Shown: piece after piece, positions 44,480 through 55,050 of the stretch | How the letters are laid out: each line of letters opens with the position of its first letter | Position numbering within the stretch: position 1 is the stretch's first letter | Program-made: the position numbers and the translations under genes | Origin: Micromussa lordhowensis | Lineage: Eukaryota; Cnidaria; Anthozoa; Scleractinia; Lobophylliidae | Reading direction: 5' to 3' | Assembly: GCA_964020085.1 (NCBI GenBank) | Contig: OZ026608.1 | Span: 6,499,679-6,563,678 of the forward strand | DNA: 64,000 nt | The notes under the pieces: generated by a model | The model's input: the letters and a program-made list of their open reading frames with translations, nothing else | Database searches by the model: none | Told to the model about the DNA's origin: nothing

Positions 44480-45240
44480 GTAAGTAAAAGTAAAAATTTC
44501 ATACCTATAATTTTTATGGAGAGGCGTGGTATTTTTATTAGAAAACTGATGCGAATCAAGAGAGAAAGTAAATTAATAAAACCAGAAGAATTTTGTTCTA
44601 CCTGTAAATGCCCATGGAGTTAATGGCTGAAGTTATGTCATGACGTTAAAGCCTGATTTTACACCAGTACAATCTATATACAACATGTGGCTTCAGTCAC
44701 AGACTCTCAGCTAAAGGTTTTGGTACATGTATTATATGTTTTTTCAAAACCTTTTGTTTTTAATATTAATGGTCACTAAGTTTGAAGTTAACCTTGTTAG
44801 TCAAGGAGTAAAGTAAATTAATTGAACTGCTTTATATGTTATATTTTTATATAGGTGAAATGGAGAATTCTTATTGGTTTCCTTAGTGGTCTGAGTTTTG
44901 CTTCTGTACTGCTAAGATCACTTTTTCACCAGTGATTGGGCAGCTTTTTGATACCATGATTTTGGTATCAATCGATATGAGTAACTATCATGACCCATCA
45001 AACTCTAAGTCTTGAAAAGCTCTGGAACCTTTTTTTAACCACCTTAAAATTGTGTTTCTATTAAACAAGTAGATTATGAGCTCGAGATTTCTATCGCATG
45101 ATAGTTGATGAGTGTGCAGCCCAAGTAGTAAGTGGGGGATTCAGTGAATACCGGCAACTACTGGTTGTCGCACCTAGAAGTTCCCAATATTTGTTGAATC
45201 CCTCACTTACTACTGAACAGCCACCGCATTAATTTCCCAT
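44480..45240. other. Intron between FN3 copy 1 and Polinton-like DNA
   Basis: The first ~90 bp match the 3' flank of FN3 copy 2 (AAGTAAAAGTAAAAATTTCA). 45058-45115 carries GATTATGAGCTCGAGATTTC and ATGATAGTTGA, sequence found inverted at 49545-49612 and again at 51661-51930, possibly element ends. Confidence 0.5.
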
Positions 45241-45274
45241 TTGAACATTTGAGGATACTCTTTATACACAAAAC

Positions 45275-46754
45275 ATGGAAAGGCGGCTGCTTCGCGAAGT
45301 GGTCCAGAATATTTTGGACAAACCAATTCTTGAAAGAATGAAAGAGCAGTTGCTAAAACTACTTAGACCCTCTCAAGGGGGGTAATAAACCCATTGCGCC
45401 ACTTAGGCAGAGGAAGGAATTAAGGAGAGTGCTCCACCCCATAGAAACTCATCAATTACTAACTATCAAAATGAGCTCCTTAGGATTTATGACATGCTCA
45501 AGGGTGTGGAAGGGGGGCGGCGTTTCATAAGATTTACTTTTAGCCGGAGATTGACCCAAAATCTTATGCCCTATATTATGACAAACTTGAGAGAAAGGGT
45601 AAACACCTCTTTCTACATTTGTTATGATTATTTATGGGTCATTGTGAACACCGCAGATGGTGCCAATGGTACGGTTTTCCTCTGTGTTTTCTAAACAACC
45701 GGGACGAAATAATCAACCACTGCCAAACACGAGAAAATCGTTTTCCTGCTACAGTGGAACGAACAAGAGAGAGTCTGGCTACCATGTCATCGAGAGATGA
45801 TCAAAAACGTGTGAAGTTCTGCCAAAACAGGAAATGAGAGCTTACTCTCAACACGATCTCTCAGGACAAAAGTCAGCAAAACAAAGTCACATCATCGCTT
45901 GTGTATGAAAATGCTCATGTCTCGATTTCAGTGAGCATTGGCAACACTTGTGAATTCGTGTCCACATGTATCTGTGACTCCGACCCAAAAGAGCTGATCC
46001 AGAATTTCATGGGAGAGTTGGAGAAGCGCAGGAAAAATATTCAGGCCTTGGTCAGTGCAGAGTTCATGCCAGAAGACATTTTCCTGATTCCGCGAAAGCA
46101 GCAGTGAACAATAGTGGAATGGTGCGATCAGGTTCTGTTCTCAGTTTGAACTGCCGGTGTTATGACCTGAATCTGATCAAAGAGCATTTCGCAGAGCTGT
46201 AGGCTGACACAATGGCCTAGGGCAAAGTAGGAAAAAAGGTAAACACAACAATGTTCATAAAGACAAACAGCTTCCGCTTCGTTGACATTATCAACTATCT
46301 CAGCCTGGGCACCAGCTATGAAAAGTGGGTAAAGGCGTACGGCTGTTCTGTCCAGAAATTGTGGCTTCTTTATGAGTGGTTCAATAGCCCTGAAAAGCTG
46401 AATTATCGCAGGCTTCCAGATTACTCAGTATGGTATTCACATTTGGAGGGTGAATATCTCCTCAGTCTTTCAGAATACCAAGAGTGGAAGAAAATCTTCA
46501 AAGGAAAGGGGATGCAAACATTCGCAGACTGGTTACGTTACTACAACGATCTCAATGTAGTGCCAGGGATAGAAGCTTTGGAAAAGATGAGGGTGTTCTA
46601 CACTGCCAAGGGCATTGAGATCTTCAAATATCCGGTAAGCCTTCCAGGGATGAGCTTGGATTACCTCTTAGGAGGGTTGATAGAGCGAGCAGCTGAACTT
46701 TACAGCCCTTGCAAGGAGGCTTATGGAATGTTGAAGGAAGTGGTCGGCGGCTGA
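45275..46754 (+). pseudogene. Polinton/Maverick-like PolB N-terminal and exonuclease remnant
   Basis: A 36-codon start frame (45275-45385) is followed by broken frames: TNLRERVNTSFYI (45580), NRDEIINHCQTREN and RARTRES-like sequence (45700), ISVSIGNTCEFVS (45920), CYDLNLIKEHFAEL (46160), and an open frame 46251-46754 with SFRFVDIINYLSLGTSYEKW, YEWFNSPEKLNY and WLRYYNDLNVVPGIEALEK. These match the 3'-5' exonuclease region and following part of protein-primed family B DNA polymerases (DNA_pol_B_2), as carried by Polintons and related elements. Several stops and a C-terminal truncation. The polymerase palm is at 50.9-51.6 kb. Confidence 0.75.
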
Positions 46755-46942
46755 CAGGCCTTGAGTAAGGTGTGGAAGGCTTTGCTGAAACGACCTTCTC
46801 TTTGATTGCGTCAGCATTTTTTTGCCAGTCGGGCATGTAACTTCTTTACTTAAGAGAGCTAACAATGTCAGGAAGCCTTTTGACCCACACAGATGCCTGA
46901 AAGGGTGCTCGGGAAGCATGGGGTTGAAACGCTCTACAATAG

Positions 46943-47125
46943 AGGAGGTGGCGTGGCTGAGTGGTTTAGGGCGCTGGATTTGAAATCTGGAGGTCCCTGG
47001 TTCAAATCCTGCAGCCTAACACTATCTGGATTTCTTCTCAGTAGTCCCGAGTTAATTTCTTTGACCGCGTTGAGTAAATAACCAACTGGTCAGCCTCCAA
47101 CCAGTTGGGATTCTTAACAGTTTAT
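46943..47125 (+). mobile_element. tRNA-derived SINE, second family
   Basis: The head GTGGCTGAGTGGTTTAGGGC resembles a tRNA-Ser/Leu D arm, with an anticodon-loop-like TTTGAAA and B box GGTTCAAATCC. The acceptor stem does not pair, so it is not a functional tRNA. The tail has AACCAACTGGTCAGCCTCC and CCAACCAGTTGGGATTCTTA, an internal inverted repeat I remember from cnidarian SINEs. Confidence 0.7.
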
Positions 47126-47301
47126 GTTCTATTTGAAATATTTGGTTATTTATTTACAGTGTCCCCAATTAGCACAACAGTGCTAAATACATGTGACACT
47201 TTTAGGGCACCCGTGGCGAATGGCTGTCTTGTGATTTTTCATTTCTTTGGTCACACTTCCCATAAATTTGCGGCCAGGGTCAACCTGCAGCAGCTGAGAC
47301 C

Positions 47302-47690
47302 AAAGCGCTACGCTTGTAAATTGACTGAAACGCCTCTGCAAATTCAGTAGTCTTTCAAGGTCAGAGGCTTCTTTGTAACAGCTTGCCACGCCAACAACAG
47401 TCAGCGCATATTAAACTTTCCGGCCACGTGGCAGCTTGTCATGTGGCAGAAAAAGACGTCCCCTTGGTGGACCGCATTGGGTTTCGACACCATTTCAAAG
47501 TGCTACGCTTGTAAATTGACTGAAAGTCTTTGCAACTTCAGCAGTCTTTCAAGGTCAGAGGCTTCTTTGTAACAGCTTGCCACGCCAACAACAGTCAGCG
47601 CGTATTTGTAAACATTCCGGCCACATAAAAGCTTGTCATGTGGCAGAAAAAGACAGTCCCCTTGGTGGACCGCATTGGGTGTCGACACAT
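47302..47690. repeat. Tandem duplication of a ~196 bp unit
   Basis: CTACGCTTGTAAATTGACTG, TTTCAAGGTCAGAGGCTTCT, CCACGCCAACAACAGTCAGC and CCCCTTGGTGGACCGCATTG occur in the same order at 47302-47498 and 47499-47690, with about ten differences. Minus-strand frames over it are shadows. Confidence 0.88.
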
Positions 47691-48930
47691 TGAATTTTGA
47701 TTGACGAATGCAGCATGACACGGGGAGGTAGATCTGCCAAAGAGCTTGTTTGATAAGCCACTGCTTGGCGGTTCTTCAGGTATTTTCGTAGCTACTGCTA
47801 AGTTTTTTATTGCAGCAATGCCTCTCCAGTAGCCCTTAACTTGTGGCTGTAGTAGACTTAAGCAATCTTGATGTCCATTATGTTACTTCCACGAAAAAGT
47901 TCAAAGAAAACAAAAAGTTGCATAGCTGAGAGCGTGTGCCCTACCGCCCACAAAAGCAACTTGCCTTGTTTCTGCAGCTCACTGGGCTTATAAAAGTGGC
48001 AGAATTGTTGTTCTTTGGGATGTGTAATTTGCTCGTCCGGATGCGCCTCGTTATTTAAGCAATAGACCACAAGTTTCTATGGGTTATTGGCTGATAAACC
48101 ATGCGGGATGTTGGTAGAACACAAGAAGAATTTGTAAATCACGAGCCGCAGGCGAGTGGTTTACGAATTCTTCGAGTGTGGTCTATTGGTTTTATATACT
48201 AATTCAGAAGACGCGCGATTTTCCCATGGGTTTACCGGCACAATAAGCCATAGCTGATTGACCGATCAGAGCGCACGCATTGATTTGGTTATATAAAGAG
48301 TTTTAACCCATAATCAGTGTTTGTGAAGTTCTGCTTCGGTTGTTCTTTGATTTCCCTGGTTTTTTTTTTTCGATCCAGTCAAGAAGCGTGGTGTGGTTGC
48401 ACTCATATTTAGCCTAAACAGCATTATATGCTTCAGTGGCTTTGCTGTGCTGCACTTTCTCTGCCAATGCAGCCTTCCCGTCGGCAGACAAATATTTAGT
48501 AAGATAGTTGTGAATAAAAGGTTTACTTTCAAGATAAAATTCAAGATAAAATTCTGTCTTTCAAGTAATCAAGACTGTATGAAGATGATTCAAATATTGA
48601 CACGCAACCAGTACAAATAGCCCATTTTAAGAGCCTGCTTATGCGTAAACAAGCATGGTGACCCCATTTTTTGTTGCAGTTTTTTAATGGTCTTATCATG
48701 AATGTTAACTATGCCACGTTTCAAAAAAAGTTTGATAGTAGAACAATTTCAAGGGAATTACTTTAAATACCTTAAATTTAAATGCTAAAACAACGAGGCA
48801 TTTGGTGTTTTGGTGTCTCGGCATTCATTGTTCAAGGCGGACTAAATTAATTTTGGCGAAAATGTTAAAGTAAAAAAATGTCTCTTACCTGGTGCTGTCC
48901 ATAGTTTATTCACTGAACAACAGCATCTGC
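47691..48930. other. Intron with small palindromic repeat
   Basis: 48060-48190 is a foldback (AATAGACCACAAG ... GTGTGGTCTATTGG, around GAGCCGCAGGCGAGTGG). About 48652 carries the GCATGGTGACCCC motif of the TTAA-flanked MITEs. No coding sequence recognised. Confidence 0.5.
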
Positions 48931-48935
48931 TGCAA

Positions 48936-49077
48936 ACTGTCAAACAACCAAAAAACCTACATTTCACACGTAGGAAAGAAGGGATCTGGTTGCAGGCCAG
49001 AACTCACTGTCAAACAATCGAAAAACCTATGTTTCACATGTAGGAAAGAAGGGATCTGGTTGCAGGCCAGAACTCAC
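48936..49077. repeat. Tandem duplication of a 71 bp unit
   Basis: ACTGTCAAACAAYCRAAAAA and GGGATCTGGTTGCAGGCCAG occur twice, 71 bp apart, nearly identical. Confidence 0.9.
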
Positions 49078-50016
49078 TGCAAAAAAGATTCGACTGACCT
49101 CGTATCGAACCAGTATCACAACAAAACAAACTTGAATAGGGTCCTTTCAGCGCCTCGACCGCTTACGCAGCAAGGGATGTGGGTAATTATATGGGAAATA
49201 AAACTTGTATCGGCTTGAATCCTCTGAAGGTGGATTTCGACGCAATGCGAACTTAAACAGTTACTGTTAGCAGCTTCGAAAAGCACATTTTTTTAAATAG
49301 ACGTTTTGGTTTTGAAACAAAAAGCATAATAAATCATTCAAGATAGCTTTTGATTTGCTTCATTGCACATCAGTCAACGATTATTCAATATTTTGGCTTC
49401 GTTTTTCTCGAAGACGAAAAGCAAATTGTGGAAAAAACAGCAAGGCATTGTTAAGTAAGTAAATTGAACGCAATATGCAAAAAAATCGAACACTTTTGAC
49501 AAAACTTTTTTTCACCTAAATAGGCACTTAGGAGGGTTTCAGCTATGAAGGTGCAACACGAGTCAACTATCACGCATAGAAATCCAGGAAGAATAATCTA
49601 ATTGCTTTATTATAAATCTACTAGTCGTTCAAAACTTTATCTTTATCCTCTTCAGACACTTCAAAAACAAAGATGGCCATCATTTTGTTGACAAGGGTAC
49701 ACTTCTACTATCTATCACAGAATCGATTGTGTGTAACATATCCAATTAGAGAATGGCATTTGTGGTAGAATGCTAGTAGATTTATACTAAAACAAGATAG
49801 AAACAGGGAACATGTTTTCTATTTCCTAAAATTAATATATAAGTTATGATAGAATCTTCCACCACTCTTTAACTCTTCTTTATAATGTCACATTCACATC
49901 TCATGCATGGCATATTGACTGATATGTTTCTTCATTTAAATACATGTAAATCAGCAAGTACTTATATAGGGTTTCCAGAGGAGAATTTCTTTAAATTTCT
50001 GTTTGCCCATTTGCAG
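49078..50016. other. Intron before FN3 copy 2
   Basis: 49545-49612 carries the inverted relative of 45058-45115. From about 49790 the sequence is the 5' flank shared by all three FN3 copies (AAACAAGATAGAAACAGGGA). Ends in CCCATTTGCAG. Confidence 0.55.
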
Positions 50017-50322
50017 TTCCTTCACAAGCTCCTAGCAACTTCTCTCTCACTGCAAAATTGTCCACCAGTATTGAAGCATCCTGGCAGTTACCACCAGCAG
50101 ACTCCAGAAATGGAATCATCGCAGGATTTAAACTGTTCTACAAAAAGAAAGGTTCTTCAGGGTCATCAACCTGGATAAATATCGACACTGCATCCATTCT
50201 AACCAAAGTTGTCACTGCAGGGCTCGATAAGTTCACAGAATTTGAATTTCAAGTGTTGGCATTCACGTCTGTTGGTGATGGACCAAATAGTACTGTAATG
50301 TCTGTGAGAACAAAGGAAGATG
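50017..50322 (+). CDS. Receptor exon: fibronectin type III domain, copy 2
   Basis: A single exon encoding one complete FN3 domain: APSNFSLTAKLSTSIEASWQ (strands A-B with the core Trp), LPPADSRNGIIAGFKLFYKK (strand C, Tyr), TKVVTAGLDKFTEFEFQVLA (the L-x-K-x-T-x-Y/F signature) and STVMSVRTKEDG. Acceptor TTTGCAG|TT at 50016, donor AAGATG|GTAAGT. 306 bp, phase 1-1, so it can be repeated or skipped without changing frame. It differs from copy 3 by a few substitutions and one extra codon (Ala in VTAGLDK). FN3 modules act as extracellular spacers or ligand sites. Confidence 0.9.
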
Positions 50323-50409
50323 GTAAGTAAAAGTAAAAATTTCATACTTTTCATTTTTATGCAGGGGCAGAGCATTTTTAGTAGAAAACTGATGTGAATT
50401 AGTCATGAA

Positions 50410-51574
50410 GGGGGCTGAGACCAAAATTTTCAAGCATGATGGCTCAGGGTTTCTCAAAGGTTTCACACGCCAATTTTCAGGCTCTCTTGGGCCTACAGCT
50501 GAAGAAATTATTGCTGAAGACTGCGATACCATCTGAGAAGAAAGCCAAAGATTGTTAGAAGTTAAAAACCAGTTAAAGCAGGTGGCGAAGCAATCTCCCC
50601 AGTAAAAGAAAAACCTCTCAATAGATACAAAACGTTAGGCAACAAATTGAGAGAACACAAGCTCAGATTGATGCCAGTCGAGAAGAACAAGGCTCCAATG
50701 TTGAAAGGGAAATAGAACTTGTTATTTTAGCTATAAAGCAACTGAAAAAGAGTTATAAAACCGATCTCGAAAGCAAGAAAAAGTTATTGGAAAAGAAGCA
50801 AAAAACAATGAAAAAGAACAGGCAATGGTCAGCAGACTCAGAGGAGACCCATTAAAGTGCTGGAGCGCAAAATGTACGTGGTCAACACAAAGAGCGAGGA
50901 GGTAGTGGACAGAGCGCTGCAAAGTGCTTACTTCAGTGATTTGGATGAGCTCAGGGTAGCCTATGAGCTGGAAAGCAGGAAGTCGTGAATCATGATCAAT
51001 CAGCCGTTCTAGATCAGAATTGCTTTGTATCAGCTGGCAAAGCTGAGAATGCTTGAGTTCTACTATGACTTCCTGGAGTGGTATTTCGATCGCAAAGACT
51101 TCGAGTTGATTCAGATGGACATGGACAGCAACTACATCACCATCTCTGCTGATCGGCTTGGGGACATTGTTCGCCCAGAGTTGCATTTAGAATTGGAGGG
51201 AAAAAAGAAAGAGTGGCTTGCATGGGACAAGTGGAGTGGGCGTATGCCGGGGCTGTACAAACTTGAATGTGAAGGCAGCAGGATGATTGCTCTATGTTCA
51301 AAGTGCTACTATGCTGATCAGTGAACAAGACAGCGAAAAAAACAAGTTCAGCGCGAAGGGTATGTCGAAGAGACAGAATAACATCACCTGGCAGCATTTC
51401 AAGGCGGCGCTCAATGGTAGCACTGATAGAGCCAAAAATAGCGGATTTGGAATGGTCAATGGTTGGATGGCTACTTCTGAGCAGCAGAAGGTGGGATTGA
51501 GCGATTGTTATGAGAAATGCTCGGTGCTGCCAGACGGGATACACACTGAGCCGATGGAGTTTCAGATGACATAA
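50410..51574 (+). pseudogene. Polinton/Maverick-like remnant: coiled-coil protein and PolB C-terminus
   Basis: Starts about 80 bp after the FN3 copy 2 donor. 50440-50860 reads, in broken frames, GFTRQFSGSLGPTAEEIIAE and then Glu/Lys/Gln-rich coiled-coil-like sequence. From 50850 it reads VLERKMYVVNTKSEEVVDRA and YELESRK. The 51025-51324 frame has QLAKLRMLEFYYDF and the polymerase motif C ELIQMDMDSNYITIS (family D-T-D-S; here D-M-D-S). 51343-51574 continues with KGMSKRQNNITWQHF and LPDGIHTEPMEF, the end of the polymerase. Stops at about 50990 and 51322. Confidence 0.75.
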
Positions 51575-51660
51575 GCAGGTGGAAGCTTGTTATTTGCGTA
51601 CAAACCCCCGTTTCGGATAATCATGCAAGTGATAGATAAGTGGCTCGCAGATTTATACTA

Positions 51661-51930
51661 AAACAATTGGATTATTCGCTCTCGATTTCTATGCGTGATA
51701 GTTGACTTGGGCTGTGCCCTCGTCACCTATCACCGAATAGAAATCTCAAGCTCATAATCTAATTGTTAAATAGAAAGACTCATGGAGAACTCGAAAAAGG
51801 TGTGGAAAAAACTCGCCTGTTGGCTTGTGTTCCCATAGCATTTCTCGTTCTCCCAAACTTCCACTAGTTTTTCTATTAAAGAATTAGACAGCAAGCTCGA
51901 GATTTCTATCTGGTGATTAGTCGATGAGAG
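51661..51930. repeat. Inverted-repeat block possibly marking element ends
   Basis: GATTTCTATGCGTGATAGTTGA followed by its rough inverse (CACCTATCACCGAATAGAAATC) at 51661-51770. Then 51770-51890 resembles the hairpin element at 39100-39200, and a third GCTCGAGATTTCTATCTGG copy follows at 51895. The junction at 51646 has AGATTTATACTAAAACAA, also present at the FN3 copy 2 duplication boundary (49783). Confidence 0.6.
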
Positions 51931-52767
51931 TAGTTGTGTGCGCTCGAATAGTGCGGATTTTATCTATTTTTTATGTTAATGAGCCCTAATCCTGAAACCA
52001 AGATGGCGACCCCTAACCCTAATGACGTTACCTTGGTGACGTTGTCGAACGTAATTAATATATCCATCATCGCCTCCTCGTCATCCCTGGACCCTAGTCC
52101 CCCTCTGATTCCTAATTAACATATCAAAGATGGCGGCCAGGGTAGTGATGCGTATCCAATCCACCAAGATGGTGGATAAATTAAACATGGCGGACTCACG
52201 TGCTTAGGTCCCAGCTCGCCTATGAGGTCACCCTTCCCAGTCCCCCTCTAACCCTTAGGCCCCAGTCTTCCTCTAGTTCCCAGTCCCCTATGACTTCATC
52301 CCTAGGACCCTGGAACCTAGCCCTAATGATGTCACCCCTGAGACCACGTGATGTAAGCCTAATTAACATATTCATCATGGCGCCCTAAGAAAGACCTCGT
52401 TACTAGTTTACAAAGTGACATGACTCTTATATTTGGATCATGAAAAGTCTGCTCACCCATGTGGGAGTTGGCACTCTGTCCCCTTGTCTGCAATGGGGCG
52501 TGACGCATGCACACTACCTTCTAAATGGTCCGTAAGTGGTATGCAGGTCATGAAATGGTCTTTGCACATTTGTGAGACAAGGTATTCGGGCTTTAAGGTC
52601 TAAAACAGGATTTCGCAGTCAGTGAAAATGTACTTTTTTAGCTGTATTTTATTGGAAGAAACATGTATACCACTGTATTTGATTGAAATAAATAAAAGAA
52701 ACAAGATTACAACGTGTCTTGCAAAAGAAGAAAAATAAATAGGTAAAAAGGAAAATTATTGAAATAA
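51931..52767. other. Intron, GC-richer block and A-rich stretch
   Basis: 51990-52390 has repeated AAGATGGCG and CCCTAA/CCTAGTCCC-type words and no gene. 52670-52760 is A-rich. Confidence 0.45.
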
Positions 52768-52818
52768 ATAAAACTACAACTTCAAACGTGTCTTGGCTTA
52801 CATAATTTTGCGAATAAG
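52768..52818. repeat. Left direct repeat flanking the Fic ORF
   Basis: AACTACAACTTCAAACGTGT followed by CTTGGCTTACATAATTTTGCG. The same block recurs at 53522-53572 with three or four differences, inside the 3' part of the ORF. Confidence 0.85.
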
Positions 52819-52896
52819 GTGTTCAGTCATAGTTTTTGCGCAGTTAGTGAGTATACATACGTAGTCAAGCTCATTTTGGGGAGATGAGCTGGGGAG

Positions 52897-53655
52897 ATGG
52901 ATTTAGTAAAACAGTTTGAACAGTGTGTCTCAGAAAAAGAAGACATTGGCGGTAATTTCTCAGCAGCTTGGCATTATCTTGTCAATCGTGTTAAAACCAC
53001 AGAACGCCCTACAGATTGGGGTTTGCTAGAAACAAGTTTAGTGTGCGATACACATAGGGTGATGTTTCAACGTTTCCCAAAAGGGTCGACACCAACTGGA
53101 AAATTGGGTAGTAGGCCGAGATACTGCGACCTTGACGATGGCAATCGTCATTGGTACCCTGTGCCTGATGACATGGGCGAGGTGTTGACTTCCTTACTGG
53201 ATTCTTACAATGCAAGATATGATACGTGTCGTCATCAAAACGACTTGTTTCGTACGTGTGCGTGGCTGTTGAGCAGTTTTCTCGTGTTACATCCCTTCGC
53301 GGATGGTAATGGTCGAATGGCTCAACTATTGTGCAGTTATGCCCTGTTCCAACCCGTACCAGTGTGTTACGAGGATGATCATCTTCCCGCCTTATTAGAA
53401 GTGCAATCGACTGGAAAGTTGGTAGCATTAACGAATTGCGTGGCTCGGAGCTTAAAACGAACACAGGAGACATTAAACAAGAAACGTGTGTTTGTAAACT
53501 GTATTTTATTAACAATGAAACAAAACTACAACTTCAAACGTTTCTTGGCTTGCATAATTTTACGCACTAGGTTGTACGCGCGCAGTTCGCCCTTACAAAC
53601 AATAATATGGGAGGAAAAAGCTTGCCTTGGCCAGGAATCGAACCTAGATCTCTGA
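52897..53655 (+). CDS. Fic/DOC-domain protein, 252 codons, intronless ORF
   Basis: An open frame without interruption, on the same strand as the receptor but with no splice link to it. Residues ~60-190 look like a Fic (AMPylase) domain: STPTGKLG at ~66, WYPVPDDMGEVLTSLLDSYN near 86-107, DLFRTCAWLLSSFLVLHPF, and the active-site motif HPFADGNGRMAQ at residues 132-143 (catalytic His132). The family motif usually ends in Arg where this has Gln143. I could not place an inhibitory (S/T)xxxE(G/N) helix securely. From about residue 209 the protein reads through a direct repeat, and its last residues (CLGQESNLDL) come from the antisense of a tRNA-like sequence, so the natural C-terminus was probably replaced. 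Possible origins are a retrocopy, a virus or transposon passenger, or transfer. Confidence 0.75.
   Translation: MDLVKQFEQCVSEKEDIGGNFSAAWHYLVNRVKTTERPTDWGLLETSLVCDTHRVMFQRFPKGSTPTGKLGSRPRYCDLDDGNRHWYPVPDDMGEVLTSLLDSYNARYDTCRHQNDLFRTCAWLLSSFLVLHPFADGNGRMAQLLCSYALFQPVPVCYEDDHLPALLEVQSTGKLVALTNCVARSLKRTQETLNKKRVFVNCILLTMKQNYNFKRFLACIILRTRLYARSSPLQTIIWEEKACLGQESNLDL
53522..53572. repeat. Right direct repeat flanking the Fic ORF
   Basis: Second copy of the 52768 block, 754 bp downstream, read as part of the ORF's C-terminal tail. Confidence 0.85.
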
Positions 53656-53694
53656 GGCCACAACTCAACGTCTTAACCATTAGACCACCAAAGC
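53623..53694 (-). tRNA. tRNA-His(GTG)-like sequence
   Basis: The minus strand folds into a full cloverleaf: acceptor GCTTTGG/CCAAGGC (one G-U), D arm GTCT-AATGGTTA-AGAC, anticodon arm TTGAG-TTGTGGC-CTCAG giving GTG (His), variable AGAT, T arm CTAGG-TTCGATT-CCTGG, discriminator A. All stems pair apart from G-U wobbles. The anticodon loop is typical of tRNA-His. No clear T4 terminator follows on that strand in the first bases, and cnidarian SINEs use similar heads, so a tRNA-derived repeat is possible. Confidence 0.6.
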
Positions 53695-53699
53695 GTATA

Positions 53700-54065
53700 T
53701 ACACATGTATTAAAGTAAACAAACTCTTATTGGCTAGGACTCTGTGGCACAATGGTTAGTATCCGAGAGGAAACGCCAGAAAATTTCAACCAATCAGGGG
53801 CGGAATTAAGAATTGAAGATTGCGGCACCCCCGAAAGTGCGACCATGTTGGAAAACCAGGGATCGATTTCCATGGCGACAAAATCAATACTTGCAGTGTC
53901 TTGTGGTTCCAAAGCATCATGGGACAATGACCTCATCGTGGGGAACCAATGAATGAACTAAAGTACTTATAGCTGGGCTCCCATGTCCCTTTCTCTTAGG
54001 ACCAAACATTCTACAATGTCAAATGCCACGAACTTTAATATCAAAACTTTTGTGCTAAAAAGTGC
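53700..54065. other. Sequence between the Fic ORF and the second Gypsy element
   Basis: 53740-53765 (TGGCACAATGGTTAGTATCC) resembles the D-arm half of a tRNA and stops there. I found nothing else, and no match to the 5' part of the 3' LTR at 58298. Confidence 0.5.
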
Positions 54066-54382
54066 CATATTGTGTATCTTATTTGTGTACGGAATAAATC
54101 CTTGTTTTGAGGCCTAAATATTAAATGGTGGCAGCAAGTTTTGGATGCAAGCAATGCTAAAAAATGCCAGGCGGCGAAGAACCGAACCCAACAGCCACGG
54201 AGATGGTTAATCCAGCCCACACAACCACACAGAATCCTCTCCCCAGAAAGTTCAACGAGGCAAACAGTCCACAAGCAGGAGATACATGGCCAAAGTGGCT
54301 TCGCTGATTCGACTGCTACAGAGTAGCGTCAGGGCTAAACAATAAACCACAAACCGAGCAGGTCAGTACTCTCCTTTATGCA

Positions 54383-55050
54383 ATGGGTGACAGTGCCGAT
54401 GATATTCTCCAAACGCTTCGATTGGAAGAAGAAACTGTCTCCTACGAGGAGATTAAAAAGTCACTAAACGACTATTTTGCTGCACGGCGAAACACAATCG
54501 TGGAGAGAGCACATTTTAACAAACGGTCGCAAAAACCGGGAGAATCTGTTGACACATTCATCCAGGATCTATACAGATTAGCAGATAATTGTGACTACGG
54601 TTCATTAAAAGATGACTTAATTCGAGACCGAATAGTAGTGGGAGTACTTGATGATTCACTTTCCGACCGACTTCAGTCGAAAGGAACTCTTACACTCGCA
54701 CAAGCTGTTCAAATGAGTCGTCAGGCAGAAACTAGGGCACAAAACCGTGATCTCGTCCATGGGGACAACAAACCAGCTCAGGTTGAACGGGTTGACTCAG
54801 GAAAGTCAGGAAATAAAAAAAAACACCTAACAAAGAAAGTTCCAAGCCTACCCCAAACTGTGGATGGTGTGGCTGCGAAAGACACATCCACCAAGTATGC
54901 CCCGCTAGAGATGCTGTAACAAATGCAAAAAAAGTTTGTCGCAGCTCTGCATGGCCAACAACGAAAATATATGAACTGGAAGAAAATGAAGAGCAGGAAG
55001 AGGGGGATGAGATTCTATTTCTTGGAGAAGTTCAAATCACAGGGGGTGGT
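54383..55050 (+). pseudogene. Second Gypsy gag remnant
   Basis: An open frame 54383-54919 carries the retrotransposon-gag core (VERAHFNKRSQKPGESVDTF, LYRLADNCDYG, RDRIVVGVLDDSLS). A frameshift near 54855 splits off a zinc knuckle CGWCGCERHIHQVC (about 54857-54900). The first part of gag before 54383 is not readable. Stops follow up to the protease. Confidence 0.85.

Noticed and set aside
44149..44487. 112-codon frame as a third functional FN3 exon
   Set aside because: Its start lies in the inserted sequence and the real acceptor is mutated (AG to AT), so I treat it as a dead exon.
46947..47020. Functional tRNA-Ser(TGA)
   Set aside because: The acceptor stem does not pair, the long variable arm is missing and a SINE-type tail follows.
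51990..52390. CCCTAACCCTAA-like words suggesting interstitial telomere repeat
   Set aside because: The repeats are not TTAGGG units in phase. They are mixed CCCTAGTCCC and AAGATGGCG words with at most two telomere-like units.
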